64,000 nucleotides of DNA from Enterobacteriaceae bacterium RIT691 (GTDB lineage: Bacteria > Pseudomonadota > Gammaproteobacteria > Enterobacterales > Enterobacteriaceae), in NCBI GenBank assembly GCA_009668205.1, contig WJYM01000012.1, positions 54,693 to 118,692 of the forward strand, in the 5' to 3' direction. Shown piece after piece: positions 24,670 to 34,200 of the stretch. The notes under the pieces are model-generated. The model saw nothing but the letters and a program-made list of their open reading frames with translations. It was not told the DNA's origin and made no database searches. The stretch's first letter is position 1; the number at the start of each line of letters is the position of its first letter. Made by a program: the position numbers and the translations under genes.

Positions 24670-26852
24670 TCGCCCTCCCGCACCAGCCAGATAGTGGAAA
24701 GCGGCGGCAGCGTGAGGGAAAGGGAGTGCTGACGACCGTGACTGGTTATCTCATCACTGTGCACCGTTCCGCCGTTACCCGCGTTACTCCCGTGATAGTG
24801 CATGGAGTCGGTATTCAGGGTTTCACGCCAGCGGCCCGGCTGATTAATACCGAAACGGTAATCATGACGCGGGACGGGGGTAAAGTTGCTGGCAACGATG
24901 ATTTCGTTGCCCTGACTGTCGCGGCGCACGAAGACGAACACCGAACGCTCGTGGTCGTCCACCACCAGCCATTCGAAGCCATACGCGTCGTAATCCAGCT
25001 CGTGCATTGCTTTATGCTGGCGATAGGTATGGTTCAGGTCTCTCACCAGGCGCTGCACGCCGTGGTGCCAGTTGTCGCCACCGTCCAGCAGGTGCCAGTC
25101 AAGGCTGGCGTCGTGGTTCCATTCGCGCCCCTGAGCAAACTCATTCCCCATGAACAGCAGCTTTTTGCCCGGGAAGGCATACAGCCAGCCGTAGTAGGCG
25201 CGCAGGTTGGCGAACTTCTGCCACGCGTCGCCCGGCATACGGTCCAGAATGGATTTTTTGCCATGCACCACTTCATCGTGCGACAGCGGCAGCACGAAGT
25301 TCTCAGTGCCGTTATAGAGCATCCCGAACGTCAGCTTGTCGTGGTGATGCTTGCGATAAACCGGGTCGAGCTTGAAATAGTCGAGGGTGTCGTGCATCCA
25401 GCCGAGGTTCCACTTGTACCAGAAGCCGAGACCGCCCATGTCCGGTGGACGAGACACCCCCGGAAAGTCCGTTGACTCCTCCGCCATGCTTACCGCCCCC
25501 GGCACCTGTTCGCCGAGAATACGATTGGTGCTCCGCAAGAATTCAATCGCCTCTAAGTTCTCACGTCCGCCGTGTTCGTTGGGGATCCACTCGCCCGCTT
25601 TACGGCTGTAGTCGCGGTAAATCATCGAAGCCACGGCATCGACGCGCAGCGCATCAATACCAAAGCGCTCAATCCAGTAGAGGGCGTTGCCCACCAGATA
25701 GTTTTGCACTTCACGACGCCCGTAGTTGTAAATCAGGGTGTTCCAGTCCTGGTGATACCCTTCCCGGGGATCGCTATGCTCGAAGAGTTCGGTACCGTCG
25801 AATTTCGCCAGCGCAAAATCGTCCGACGGGAAATGCCCCGGCACCCAGTCGAGGATCACGTTCAGTCCGGCATTGTGCGCAGCATTGATGAAATAGCGAA
25901 AATCTTCACGGGTGCCAAAACGCCGCGTTGGCGCATAAAGCCCCGTTGGCTGGTAGCCCCAGCTGCCGTCGAAAGGGTGTTCGTTAATCGGCAGCAGCTC
26001 AAGATGGGTGAAGCCCATCCACTTCGCGTACGGTACCAGTTGGTCTGCCAGTTCGCGGTAGCTCAGCCAGAAGTTGTTGTCGGTATGGCGGCGCCATGAG
26101 CCCAGATGGACTTCATAGATGGAAATCGGCGCATCAAAACGGTTGGCCCGCTTGCGCGATTCCGGCTGCTCCACTTTGTCTGGCAGGCCGCAAATCAGCG
26201 AAGCCGTTTCCGGGCGCATCTGCGCCTCGAAGGCATACGGATCCGCTTTGATACGCAGCTTGCCGTGGGCGTCGATCATTTCAAATTTGTACAGCTGGCC
26301 GTTGTGCGCACCGGGGATAAACAGCTCCCAGATGCCCGATTCCTTTTGCAAACGCATCGGGTGGCGGCGGCCATCCCAATAGTTGAACTGTCCGACCACC
26401 GACACCCGACGCGCGTTGGGTGCCCAAACGGAAAAACGCGTTCCCGTGACGCCGTCCATCGTATCGGCATGCGCGCCCAGCGTTTCATAAGGACGCAGGT
26501 GCTTCCCTTCCGACAGCAGCCAGGCATCCATCTCCTGTAACAACGGGCCAAAACGATAGGGATCGTCAATCAGGTTCTGCTGGCCGTGCCAGGTCACCGC
26601 CAATTGATAGCGAAAGGGATTTTTACGGCGCGGCATAACACCGCTAAAGAAACCGCGTGAATCCAGGCAATCGAGCATGCCGACTTTACGCCCGGTTTTT
26701 GGCTCGATGACCCACACTTCGGTCGCGTCAGGTAACAGTGCGCGGACTTCGAGCCCCGCGTCGGTCGAGTGCATACCAAGCACGGAAAATGGGTCCGCAA
26801 AATGGCCGGCAATTAGCGCATTAATCACGTCTCTCTCAATACGATCGGACAT
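24666..26852 (-). CDS. glgB: 1,4-alpha-glucan branching enzyme
   Basis: A 728-residue GH13 enzyme that moves glucan segments to make alpha-1,6 branches. Two N-terminal CBM48-like domains precede the barrel, which has [13 protein letters not shown] (nucleophile Asp) and [10 protein letters not shown] (acid Glu). The start MSDRIER gives exactly the E. coli length and has AGGA eight bases upstream; the ATG three codons earlier leaves no room for a ribosome site. First gene of glgBXCAP. A 248-base gap to asd holds a possible mini-ORF at 26994. Confidence 0.97.
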   Translation of the reverse strand: MSDRIERDVINALIAGHFADPFSVLGMHSTDAGLEVRALLPDATEVWVIEPKTGRKVGMLDCLDSRGFFSGVMPRRKNPFRYQLAVTWHGQQNLIDDPYRFGPLLQEMDAWLLSEGKHLRPYETLGAHADTMDGVTGTRFSVWAPNARRVSVVGQFNYWDGRRHPMRLQKESGIWELFIPGAHNGQLYKFEMIDAHGKLRIKADPYAFEAQMRPETASLICGLPDKVEQPESRKRANRFDAPISIYEVHLGSWRRHTDNNFWLSYRELADQLVPYAKWMGFTHLELLPINEHPFDGSWGYQPTGLYAPTRRFGTREDFRYFINAAHNAGLNVILDWVPGHFPSDDFALAKFDGTELFEHSDPREGYHQDWNTLIYNYGRREVQNYLVGNALYWIERFGIDALRVDAVASMIYRDYSRKAGEWIPNEHGGRENLEAIEFLRSTNRILGEQVPGAVSMAEESTDFPGVSRPPDMGGLGFWYKWNLGWMHDTLDYFKLDPVYRKHHHDKLTFGMLYNGTENFVLPLSHDEVVHGKKSILDRMPGDAWQKFANLRAYYGWLYAFPGKKLLFMGNEFAQGREWNHDASLDWHLLDGGDNWHHGVQRLVRDLNHTYRQHKAMHELDYDAYGFEWLVVDDHERSVFVFVRRDSQGNEIIVASNFTPVPRHDYRFGINQPGRWRETLNTDSMHYHGSNAGNGGTVHSDEITSHGRQHSLSLTLPPLSTIWLVREGE

Positions 26853-26993
26853 GCTATTCATCCTGTTATAGGTGTCGCTGTGTCGATTCTCTGTAGCGAC
26901 TTGTATGACCCGAATGGCGCTGCAAATGGTGCTTCCTTTATTGCGCCATCCTACCGTCAGGGAAAACCTCTCCCTTAAAGCATAGCCAAGGCT

Positions 26994-27023
26994 TTATCTG
27001 ACTCCTGGTAAAAATTGATGCAT
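26994..27023 (-). CDS. possible nine-codon leader ORF upstream of glgB
   Basis: ATG-initiated ORF encoding MHQFLPGVR and a TAA stop. It is preceded by a full AAGGAG Shine-Dalgarno sequence (27033-27038) with nine-base spacing. It lies 141 bases before the glgB start, between the asd terminator and glgB. A ribosome site of this quality in front of no known gene is unusual, but so short an ORF can arise by chance. No function is claimed; the rest of 26853-27100 shows no other gene. Confidence 0.3.
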   Translation of the reverse strand: MHQFLPGVR

Positions 27024-27066
27024 ACGTATTTACTCCTTGTTCTACGTATAAAGTGACAGGCGTAAA

Positions 27067-27090
27067 AAAGGGGTGACTCAGCACCCCTTT
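27067..27090 (-). terminator. asd terminator
   Basis: Nine-base-pair stem AAAGGGGTG / CACCCCTTT with a six-base loop, followed on the minus strand by a T-rich tract, ten bases after the asd stop codon. Confidence 0.93.
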
Positions 27091-27100
27091 CTTCATTTTG

Positions 27101-28207
27101 CTACGCGAGTTGTCGCAACATGCGGCGCAATGGTTCGGCCGCGCCCCAGAGGAGCTGATCGCCAACGGTGAAGGCGGAGAGGAACTCCGGCCCCATATTC
27201 AGTTTACGCAAGCGTCCGACCGGGGTGGTCAACGTGCCCGTCACGGCCGCCGGCGTCAGTTCGCGCATAGTGATGTCTCTGTCGTTTGGCACCACTTTGG
27301 CCCACGGGTTGTGCGCCGCAAGCAGTTCTTCAACGGTCGGAATCGAGACATCTTTCTTCAGTTTGAGGGTGAACGCCTGGCTGTGGCAGCGCAGTGCACC
27401 GATACGCACACAGAGACCATCAACAGGAATGATGCTCTGTGCGCCAAGAATTTTGTTGGTCTCTGCCTGGCCTTTCCACTCTTCGCGGGTCTGGCCGTTA
27501 TCGAGCTGTTTGTCGATCCATGGGATCAGGCTGCCCGCCAGCGGTACGCCAAAGTTATCCACTGGCAGATCGCCGCTACGCGTCAACTGAGTGACTTTAC
27601 GTTCGATATCCAGGATCGCAGAAGCCGGGTTCGCCAGCTCGTCCGCCACGTAGTTATGCAGGCCGCCCATCTGGCTCAGCAGCTCGCGCATATGGCGAGC
27701 ACCGCCGCCGGAAGCCGCCTGATAAGTGGCAACCGAGACCCACTCCACCAGATCGTTGGCAAACAGGCCGCCGAGAGACATCAGCATCAGGCTGACGGTA
27801 CAGTTGCCGCCGACAAAGGTCTTCACGCCGTTGTTCAGGCCATCGGTGATCACGTCCTGGTTAACCGGGTCGAGAATAATAATGGCATCATCTTTCATGC
27901 GCAGCGAGGAGGCAGCGTCAATCCAGTAGCCCTGCCAGCCGCTTTCACGCAGCTTCGGATAGATTTCGTTGGTATAATCGCCGCCCTGACAGGTGACAAT
28001 AATGTCGAGCGCTTTCAACGCCTCCAGATCGAATGCGTCCTGAAGCGTTCCCCCGCTGTGGGAACCAAATGCAGGCGCAGCCTGACCCAACTGAGAGGTG
28101 GAGAAGAAAACCGGGCGGATAGCGTCGAAATCACGCTCTTCTACCATGCGTTGCATGAGTACAGAGCCGACCATGCCGCGCCAGCCGATAAAACCAACAT
28201 TTTTCAT
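27101..28207 (-). CDS. asd: aspartate-semialdehyde dehydrogenase
   Basis: A 368-residue cytoplasmic NADP enzyme that converts aspartyl phosphate to aspartate semialdehyde, the branch to lysine and diaminopimelate (cell wall), methionine and threonine. The NADP loop [11 protein letters not shown] (9-19) and catalytic Cys136 in [10 protein letters not shown] are present. The start MKNVGFIGW was chosen to match E. coli; the ORF extends 18 codons further upstream without similarity. The 198-base gap to yhgN probably holds both divergent promoters; a seven-base-pair inverted repeat CCGGTTT/AAACCGG lies at 28247-28269. Confidence 0.97.
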   Translation of the reverse strand: MKNVGFIGWRGMVGSVLMQRMVEERDFDAIRPVFFSTSQLGQAAPAFGSHSGGTLQDAFDLEALKALDIIVTCQGGDYTNEIYPKLRESGWQGYWIDAASSLRMKDDAIIILDPVNQDVITDGLNNGVKTFVGGNCTVSLMLMSLGGLFANDLVEWVSVATYQAASGGGARHMRELLSQMGGLHNYVADELANPASAILDIERKVTQLTRSGDLPVDNFGVPLAGSLIPWIDKQLDNGQTREEWKGQAETNKILGAQSIIPVDGLCVRIGALRCHSQAFTLKLKKDVSIPTVEELLAAHNPWAKVVPNDRDITMRELTPAAVTGTLTTPVGRLRKLNMGPEFLSAFTVGDQLLWGAAEPLRRMLRQLA

Positions 28208-28405
28208 AGCGTGTGTTCCTGCAGAGATGTGTGCTGTTGTGCTGAGCCGGTTTTCAACCATGAAACCGGAACATCCCTCACATTACAAAATGCAGCCAAA
28301 GTCGCAAGTGAAAAAAATCAATGATGGGTAATCATTAAGTAAAGCAACTTATTTACGCTGTGTATCTGCGTAAAGCGTGAAGGGCAATTATCAGGGAACT
28401 ATGTA

Positions 28406-28999
28406 ATGAGTGAAATTCTTTCTGCGGCCGTTTTGTTGATCCTGATTATGGATCCTTTAGGAAATCTGCCCATTTTTATGTCGGTGCTCAAACACACCGA
28501 ACCCAAGCGCCGCAGGGCGATCATGATACGTGAGCTATTAATCGCACTCCTGATAATGCTCATTTTCCTCTTCGCCGGAGAGCGGATTTTGGGGTTCCTG
28601 AATCTTAGCGCGGAGACCGTGTCTATTTCGGGCGGCATTATTTTATTCCTGATAGCCATCAAGATGATTTTCCCGAGTGCGGAAGGAAGCAGCAGTGGTT
28701 TACCGGTGGGTGAAGAGCCTTTTATTGTGCCGCTAGCCATTCCTCTGGTGGCCGGACCCTCTTTGCTGGCGACCCTGATGCTGTTATCCCACCAGTATCC
28801 GAATCAGATGGGGCATCTGGTCATCGCGCTGATGCTCGCCTGGGGCGGTACGGTGGCAATTCTGCTGCAATCTGGCTTGTTCTTGCGTCTGCTGGGCGAG
28901 AAAGGCGTGAACGCGCTGGAGCGCCTGATGGGGCTGATTCTGGTGATGCTGGCAACGCAGATGTTCCTGGATGGCATTCGGGTATGGATGAAAGGCTAG
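28406..28999 (+). CDS. yhgN: MarC-family inner-membrane protein YhgN
   Basis: A 197-residue polytopic membrane protein of the MarC/UPF0056 family with about six hydrophobic helices and the family segment MDPLGNLPIFM at 15-25. Its transport substrate is unknown despite older suggestions about drug resistance. It ends MKG-TAG and is followed after eight bases by a terminator with a UUCG loop. It is convergent with gntU. Confidence 0.9.
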   Translation: MSEILSAAVLLILIMDPLGNLPIFMSVLKHTEPKRRRAIMIRELLIALLIMLIFLFAGERILGFLNLSAETVSISGGIILFLIAIKMIFPSAEGSSSGLPVGEEPFIVPLAIPLVAGPSLLATLMLLSHQYPNQMGHLVIALMLAWGGTVAILLQSGLFLRLLGEKGVNALERLMGLILVMLATQMFLDGIRVWMKG

Positions 29000-29007
29000 G
29001 TAAACGC

Positions 29008-29036
29008 AAAACGGCAACCTTCGGGTTGCCGTTTTT
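29008..29036 (+). terminator. yhgN terminator with UUCG tetraloop
   Basis: Stem AAACGGCAACC / GGTTGCCGTTT closed by C(TTCG)G and followed by TT. It directly precedes a palindrome pair and belongs to a larger terminator-palindrome module also seen at 34.2-34.4 kb and behind livF. Confidence 0.93.
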
Positions 29037-29045
29037 AGTGTCTGC

Positions 29046-29157
29046 ACCCTCTCCCCGTGGGAGAGGGTTGGGGTGAGGGCACCAGACCGCACAAGGTAAA
29101 ACCAAAACGTTCGCCAATCGGTTCCCTCTCCCTGTGGGAGAGGGTTAGGGAGAGGGG
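29046..29157. repeat. CCCTCTCC-type palindromes between yhgN and gntU (copy 4)
   Basis: The first unit CCCTCTCCCCGTGGGAGAGGG (29047-29067) runs into GGGTGAGGGCACCAGACCGC; the second, CCCTCTCCCTGTGGGAGAGGG (about 29124-29144), ends in TTAGGGAGAGGGGG. Between them, GGTAAAACCAAAACG at 29095 looks like the start of a second, decayed copy of the 95-base module. Confidence 0.85.
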
Positions 29158-29165
29158 GAAACGCC

Positions 29166-30506
29166 TTAGCTCAGCAACTCAAACGCAATCATCCCGACAA
29201 TCGCGCCCACGGTCCCCAGAATGGTTTCCATCAGCGTCCAGGTTTTCAGCGTTTGTGCTTCGGTAGCACCGGTAAACTTACCGAACAGCCAGAAACCGGC
29301 GTCGTTCACGTGACTCACCACAATCGATCCACCCGCGATACAGATAGACAACGCCGCCATCTGCGCGCCACTGTAGTTCAGTTGTTCAATCACCGGCATG
29401 ACCAGGCCTACTGCCGTCAGACAGGCTACGGTTGCCGAACCCTGAATGATGCGTACTGCAGCCGCCAGCACAAAGCAGGTAATGGCAATAGGCAGGCCCA
29501 TACCGGTCAGCGCTTCGCCCAATGCCGGGCCGACGCCGGAATCCACCAGCACCTGCTTGAACACGCCACCGGCACCGATCACCAGCAGAATAATCCCCGC
29601 TGGCTGTAGCGCCGCGCCGCAGATTTCCATAACGCGATCTTTTGGCATCCCCTGACGCATCGCCAGACCGTATATAGCGACCAGACAGGCCACCAGAATC
29701 GCGGTGAAGGGGTGGCCAATAAACTCAAACCACTCATAGGCACGTGAACCGACCGGCACAAAGTGCGCGGCGATGGTTTTCAGGCCGACCAGCACGAGCG
29801 GCAGCAGGATCAGCGCCAGGCTGAAGCCAAAGGACGGCATTTTGCCTTCGCCCAGATGCGGTTCGGAGATATCAGCAGGAATGTGCAATTCGACGTGGCG
29901 GCTGATGAAATTACCCCACAGCGGTCCGGCAATAATCATTCCCGGGATTGCCGCGCACAGGCCAATCAGGATCATCCAACCAAAATCAGCGTGCATCTGC
30001 GAAGCCAACAGCATCGGTGCTGGCCCCGGCAGCAGGAACGCCGCGGCGGCGGCAACGCCCGCAAACAGAGGGATAACCAGTTTGACCAGATTGGTCCCGG
30101 TATGGCGCGCCATCGAGAACGCGACGCTTATCAGCAGGACAATCGCCACTTCAAAGAACAGCGGCAGCGCACAAATCAGCCCGGCGAGGCCAATCGCATA
30201 GTGCGCCCGGCTGTGGCCGAACGATTTCAGCATCTTCACGGCAATCTGATCGACGGCCCCGGTTTCATGCAGAATTTTGCCAAACATCGCGCCCAGCGCG
30301 ACGACTATCGCCAGAAAGCCCAGCGTGCCGCCCATCCCTTTTTGCATGGTATCGGCAATTTTATCGAGCGGCATCCCGGAGAACAGCCCTGCGCCAATTG
30401 ACACCACCATCAAAGCGACGAAGGCGTGCATGCGCGCTTTCATGACTAAAAACAGCAGCAGCAAGACCGAGCCCACTGCCGTTAACACCAGCGTTAATGT
30501 ACTCAC
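29166..30506 (-). CDS. gntU: low-affinity gluconate/H+ symporter
   Basis: A 446-residue GntP-family inner-membrane permease with about twelve to fourteen helices, nearly identical over its length to E. coli GntU. It starts with GTG that overlaps the gntK stop in the sequence GTGA, so translation should be coupled to gntK. The neighbours gntK and gntR fix the substrate as gluconate. The high-affinity paralogue gntT, normally between nfuA and malQ, is not in this window. Confidence 0.95.
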   Translation of the reverse strand: MSTLTLVLTAVGSVLLLLFLVMKARMHAFVALMVVSIGAGLFSGMPLDKIADTMQKGMGGTLGFLAIVVALGAMFGKILHETGAVDQIAVKMLKSFGHSRAHYAIGLAGLICALPLFFEVAIVLLISVAFSMARHTGTNLVKLVIPLFAGVAAAAAFLLPGPAPMLLASQMHADFGWMILIGLCAAIPGMIIAGPLWGNFISRHVELHIPADISEPHLGEGKMPSFGFSLALILLPLVLVGLKTIAAHFVPVGSRAYEWFEFIGHPFTAILVACLVAIYGLAMRQGMPKDRVMEICGAALQPAGIILLVIGAGGVFKQVLVDSGVGPALGEALTGMGLPIAITCFVLAAAVRIIQGSATVACLTAVGLVMPVIEQLNYSGAQMAALSICIAGGSIVVSHVNDAGFWLFGKFTGATEAQTLKTWTLMETILGTVGAIVGMIAFELLS

Positions 30507-31036
30507 TGCTGACTGCCTTTGTTGATTAACTCAATGGTACTGGCCACCACACCGTTCAGCGGCTGATCAATGTCCACCACCAGCACGTCGGGTTCGTTGA
30601 CGCCCGGTTCTTCCAGGGTTTCGAACTGGGTGACCAGCATTTGCGTTTTGAAGAAATGACCTTTGCGCGCTTTCAGACGGTTTTCAATAACCGCGAAATC
30701 GCCCTTCATGTAGATGAAAGAAAGGTTAGGATTGCCTTCGCGCAGCAGATCGCGATAGCTCTTTTTCAGCGCAGAACAGACGATAAGCGACACTTTATTG
30801 GTGCGCTGCATCGCGAAAGCGGCGTCGTTCAGGGCCTGAAGCCACGGTTTGCGGTCGTCGTCGTTCAGCGGTTCGCCGGAAGACATTTTGACGATATTGC
30901 GGCGCGGATGGAGGAAGTCACCATCAAGAAACGCGGCATGCAGTCGATACGCCACTTCACTGGCGACCGCGGATTTACCGCTGCCAGAGACGCCCATCAG
31001 AACGTAGACATGGTGATCATGGTTAGTCGTGCTCAA
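30503..31036 (-). CDS. gntK: thermoresistant gluconokinase
   Basis: A 177-residue cytoplasmic kinase that phosphorylates gluconate to 6-phosphogluconate for the Entner-Doudoroff and pentose phosphate routes. The P-loop GVSGSGKS is at 15-22. There is no ATG at the family N-terminus (STTNHDHHVYV); a TTG at 31036 sits six bases after GAGGAG and is the most likely start. A longer ATG frame to 31108 would run through the operators. Paired with gntU under GntR. Confidence 0.94.
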   Translation of the reverse strand: MSTTNHDHHVYVLMGVSGSGKSAVASEVAYRLHAAFLDGDFLHPRRNIVKMSSGEPLNDDDRKPWLQALNDAAFAMQRTNKVSLIVCSALKKSYRDLLREGNPNLSFIYMKGDFAVIENRLKARKGHFFKTQMLVTQFETLEEPGVNEPDVLVVDIDQPLNGVVASTIELINKGSQQ

Positions 31037-31052
31037 CGGTAGCTCCTCAGAA

Positions 31053-31081
31053 ATGTTACGGGTAACTGTTAACGGTAACAT
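31053..31081 (-). promoter_or_regulatory. tandem GntR operators upstream of gntKU
   Basis: Two overlapping copies of the palindrome ATGTTACCCGTAACAT are seen: ATGTTACGGGTAACTG at 31053-31068 and CTGTTAACGGTAACAT at 31066-31081. Each is 13-14 of 16 by eye. They lie 17-45 bases before the gntK start, so GntR should repress gntKU and release it when gluconate is present. Confidence 0.82.
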
Positions 31082-31160
31082 TGTCCTGCTGGATCCGTGG
31101 AGAAGCAATAACCCGTCGGACGAGAAACTGTGTTGTGTGATCTACTTCAAACTTGGCAGG

Positions 31161-32156
31161 CTAGATCGATCCGCCCGGTGACAATGTGAAACCTAAATCT
31201 AACATCTTCGGCGTAACTATTTCACCACGGATGCGTGCCAGCAGGCGTTCAGCCCCAATTCGCCCCATGCGTTCACGCGGCGTGAGCACGCTCGCCAGAC
31301 GCGGCTCCATCACCTGACCGATATCATGGCCGTGGAAACCGGCAATCGCCATGTCATCCGGAATTTTCAGTCCCAGACGCTGACATTCAAACGCCGCGCC
31401 GACCGCGAGGTCATCGTTAGTACAGAAGATGCCGTCCAGCTCCGGATACTCGCGACGCGCCTGGCGCATCAGTTCAATACCGGAGGAGTACGACGAAGAT
31501 TGCTCCACCATCATGCTGTAGGGTGTCAGGCCCGCATCGCGCATGGCCTGCTCGTAGCCTTTCTGTTTGATGATGGTTCGCTCATCAAGACGCGCGCCAA
31601 GGTAGGCGATATGGCGGTGGCCGCGGGAAATGATAGTGGCCGTCATCTGGCGGGCGGCTTCAAAGTTATCGAACCCCACCGCGATATCAATGCACGGCGA
31701 CTGGCTGTCCATCAGTTCCACCACCGGAATGCCGGCCACTTCAATCATTTTGCGGGTACGCGCGGTGTGGTTTCGCTCAGAAAGAATTAAACCGTCAATG
31801 TTCCAGGAGAGCATCGATTCCAGACGCTCTTCTTCCATTTCCGGTTTGTAGCCATAGTGGGCGAGCATCGCCTGATAACCGTAGGCATCCGTCACGCTTT
31901 CAATGCCTTTCAGCACTTCGGCGAACACCTGGTTGGTTAAGGACGGTAGCAGGACGCCAATCGCGCGACTGGTGGCATTAGAGAGAATATCGGGCGCGCG
32001 ATTGGGAATGTAACCCAGTTCATCAAGGGCGGCGGCGATTTTGCCACGCAGCGCAATGGACACTTGTTCCGGGTTGCGCAGAAAACGGCTGACCGTCATT
32101 TTGGTCACGCCGACGCGATCGGCCACATCCTGAAGTACGGGTCTTTTCTTTTTCAT
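31161..32156 (-). CDS. gntR: gluconate operon repressor
   Basis: A 331-residue LacI-family repressor. The N-terminal helix-turn-helix (VLQDVADRVGVTKMTVSRFLR) and hinge precede a periplasmic-binding-protein-like gluconate domain. It should bind the paired sites in front of gntK. Its stop is 53 bases or so before the far operator of gntKU, and the order gntR-gntK-gntU on one strand is as in E. coli, where gntR has its own constitutive promoter. Confidence 0.96.
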   Translation of the reverse strand: MKKKRPVLQDVADRVGVTKMTVSRFLRNPEQVSIALRGKIAAALDELGYIPNRAPDILSNATSRAIGVLLPSLTNQVFAEVLKGIESVTDAYGYQAMLAHYGYKPEMEEERLESMLSWNIDGLILSERNHTARTRKMIEVAGIPVVELMDSQSPCIDIAVGFDNFEAARQMTATIISRGHRHIAYLGARLDERTIIKQKGYEQAMRDAGLTPYSMMVEQSSSYSSGIELMRQARREYPELDGIFCTNDDLAVGAAFECQRLGLKIPDDMAIAGFHGHDIGQVMEPRLASVLTPRERMGRIGAERLLARIRGEIVTPKMLDLGFTLSPGGSI

Positions 32157-32212
32157 CGTCCAGCGGGTGATAAAGGGGGAAACATTTCATCAGTTTACCA
32201 TGGACGCACAAA

Positions 32213-32238
32213 AACCTTCCCGCTTTCACGGGAAGGTT
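32213..32238 (-). terminator. yhhW terminator
   Basis: Ten-base-pair stem AACCTTCCCG / CGGGAAGGTT with a six-base loop. On the minus strand it is followed by a T run. It lies 22 bases after yhhW and upstream of gntR. Confidence 0.9.
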
Positions 32239-32259
32239 CTGCGATTTATTTAATCAGGA

Positions 32260-32955
32260 TCATACCGGTGGCAGGTCGAACAGCAGAATTTCCGCTTCGC
32301 TGTCGGCATGAACGGACAGAGCCTGCTCATCCCAAATCGCCAGACCATCGGCCGTGGTGGCTTTGGTGCCGTTGATAGAGACTTCGCCTTTCACTACCTG
32401 AATCCACACGCGGCGGTCAGCGGCAATCTGGTGAACAGACTGTTCGTCTTTCGCCATCGCCCAGCGGTACAGCTCCATGTCCTGGTAAACCTTCAGCGAA
32501 CCGTCACGCGCATCCGGCGACAGCACCAGCTGTTTGCCCTGGGCGGCGTCAAAGCGACGCTGTTCGTAGCGAGGCGTGATGCCGGTTTCTTCTGGAATGA
32601 TCCAGATTTGGTACAGGTGAAGTTTCTCCGTTTTGCTCGGGTTGTACTCCGAGTGACGAACACCGGTCCCGGCGCTCATAATCTGGAATTCACCGGCGGG
32701 CACCTGCTCTTTGTTGCCCATGCTGTCCTGGTGCTCAACGGCGCCTTCCAGCACATAGGTCAGAATTTCCATGTCTTTATGCGGGTGAGTGCCGAAGCCC
32801 TGCCCGGCATCAATCACGTCATCGTTAATGACGCGCAGTGCGGAAAAGCCCATGAAATTCGCATCGTAATAGTTCGCGAAAGAGAAAGTATGCCAGGAGT
32901 CCAGCCAACCGTGATTCGCATGGCCGCGCTCATTTGCTTTGCGTAAGTAGATCAT
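32260..32955 (-). CDS. yhhW: pirin-family quercetin 2,3-dioxygenase YhhW
   Basis: A 231-residue bicupin of the pirin family. The N-terminal cupin has the metal-ligand pattern FGTHPHKDMEILTYVLEG and a later HSEYNPS segment. E. coli YhhW has quercetinase activity in vitro; the physiological substrate is unknown. The ATG at 32955 has GGGGTG at six bases and matches the E. coli length; a GTG three codons upstream overlaps that site. It has its own terminator. Confidence 0.93.
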   Translation of the reverse strand: MIYLRKANERGHANHGWLDSWHTFSFANYYDANFMGFSALRVINDDVIDAGQGFGTHPHKDMEILTYVLEGAVEHQDSMGNKEQVPAGEFQIMSAGTGVRHSEYNPSKTEKLHLYQIWIIPEETGITPRYEQRRFDAAQGKQLVLSPDARDGSLKVYQDMELYRWAMAKDEQSVHQIAADRRVWIQVVKGEVSINGTKATTADGLAIWDEQALSVHADSEAEILLFDLPPV

Positions 32956-33078
32956 GATGTTCACCCCGTGTTCGTTTCGATGGACTTAGTGTGGACCCGA
33001 ACCGTTCAGGATGATAGAGGGTGAAAATTGACTCCTCTGTTCAAAATTTATGAACAACAGCAGAGGAGCCAAATCCGC

Positions 33079-34116
33079 TTATTTCTCGAGGGTTATGACG
33101 GAAGGAGAAGGCCGTTCAAAGCCGCGTTCGAGGATCTCCATGTTGGTAAGAACTTCAGATTCCTTGACGTAATTCGGCGCGCCGGTGGTCAGCGTTTCGT
33201 ACAGCGAATCATAAACGCGGCCATAGTCGCCCACCTCCGGTTCAATAGCTTCGCGTACCGTCACACCGTCGTCGTTTACATACTCTAATTGACCGATGCT
33301 GCTGTCCGCGCCAAAACCGGGTTCGCCCGGCATGATATTGGCCTTAAGGCTGGTTTCCTGCTGGTCGATGCCGTATTTCAGATACGAACCTTTGGTGCCG
33401 TGAACGATAAATTTCGGGTAGTCGATTTTCACCAGATGGCTGGTTTTGACGGTCGCTTTCAGGTCGCCATAAAACAGCTGTGCTTCGAAGGTATCGTCCG
33501 GATTGGCTTTATTACGCACGCTGCGAATGTCGTAGGCGACCTGATCCGGGCGACCAAACAGCGAGATAATCTGATCCATGGTGTGCACGCCCAAACCATA
33601 GAATGCGCCATCCTGCGGCAGCCCGGGTTTGGTTTCCGCCACCGGGCGGTACATGTCGAAATGGCTTTCAATTTCAACCAGCCCGCCGAGCTTACCGCTC
33701 TCAATGACTTTCTTTGCCGTCAGGAAACAGGAGTCGAAGCGACGGTTTTGGTATGGCGTGACCGTCAGCCCTTTCTCTTTCGCCAGGGTGAACAACGCTT
33801 TGGCTTCCGTCAGGGTCGGCGTGAAGGGCTTTTCCACCAGCACGTTTTTACCCGCTTCGAGCGCGCGCTTCGCATAGTCGAAATGGCTGTCGGCGTGTGT
33901 ACACACCACCACGAGCTTCACCTGAGGATCGTTCAGGACTTCATCAAGATCGCTGGTGAAATGGATATGCTGATACTGCGGATGCTGCTCTTCCGGCTTC
34001 GCGCTGCGGCGGTAGATATGCGCGACATGCCAGCTGTCTTTGCGGTTAAGCACGTAAGGAAGGTGATAGCGAGTGGTGCTCTTTCCGAAACCAATAAATG
34101 CACAATGTAGGGTCAT
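33079..34116 (-). CDS. yhhX: Gfo/Idh/MocA-family oxidoreductase YhhX
   Basis: A 345-residue NAD(P)-dependent oxidoreductase. The N-terminal Rossmann fold starts FIGFGKSTTRYHLP and carries the EKPFTPT motif near residue 95; the C-terminal alpha/beta domain follows. The natural substrate is not known. It lies downstream of ryhB on the same strand, separated by about 450 bases of repeats. Confidence 0.92.
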   Translation of the reverse strand: MTLHCAFIGFGKSTTRYHLPYVLNRKDSWHVAHIYRRSAKPEEQHPQYQHIHFTSDLDEVLNDPQVKLVVVCTHADSHFDYAKRALEAGKNVLVEKPFTPTLTEAKALFTLAKEKGLTVTPYQNRRFDSCFLTAKKVIESGKLGGLVEIESHFDMYRPVAETKPGLPQDGAFYGLGVHTMDQIISLFGRPDQVAYDIRSVRNKANPDDTFEAQLFYGDLKATVKTSHLVKIDYPKFIVHGTKGSYLKYGIDQQETSLKANIMPGEPGFGADSSIGQLEYVNDDGVTVREAIEPEVGDYGRVYDSLYETLTTGAPNYVKESEVLTNMEILERGFERPSPSVITLEK

Positions 34117-34162
34117 GGCTCAGTCCTTGTTAAGGTTGCTGCCGACTACCATAGCATTTGGG

Positions 34163-34196
34163 TAGGCCCGCGCAAGCGAAGCGCCGCCGGGCAAAC
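34163..34196. repeat. partial REP unit upstream of yhhX
   Basis: GTAGGCCCGCGCAAGCGAAG followed by CGCCGCCGGGCAAAC resembles one half of a REP pair, standing between the yhhX start and the 95-base tandem array. Confidence 0.5.
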
Positions 34197-34200
34197 AATT

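Noticed and set aside
28247..28269. Inverted repeat CCGGTTT/AAACCGG in the asd leader as a riboswitch or attenuator
   Set aside because: Only seven base pairs, no T run and no lysine-riboswitch core; mentioned under asd but not called as an element.
27098..28324. A 408-codon open frame on the plus strand opposite asd
   Set aside because: It lies wholly antisense to a conserved essential enzyme and has no ribosome site or family pattern. Long antisense frames are common in GC-rich coding DNA with this codon use.
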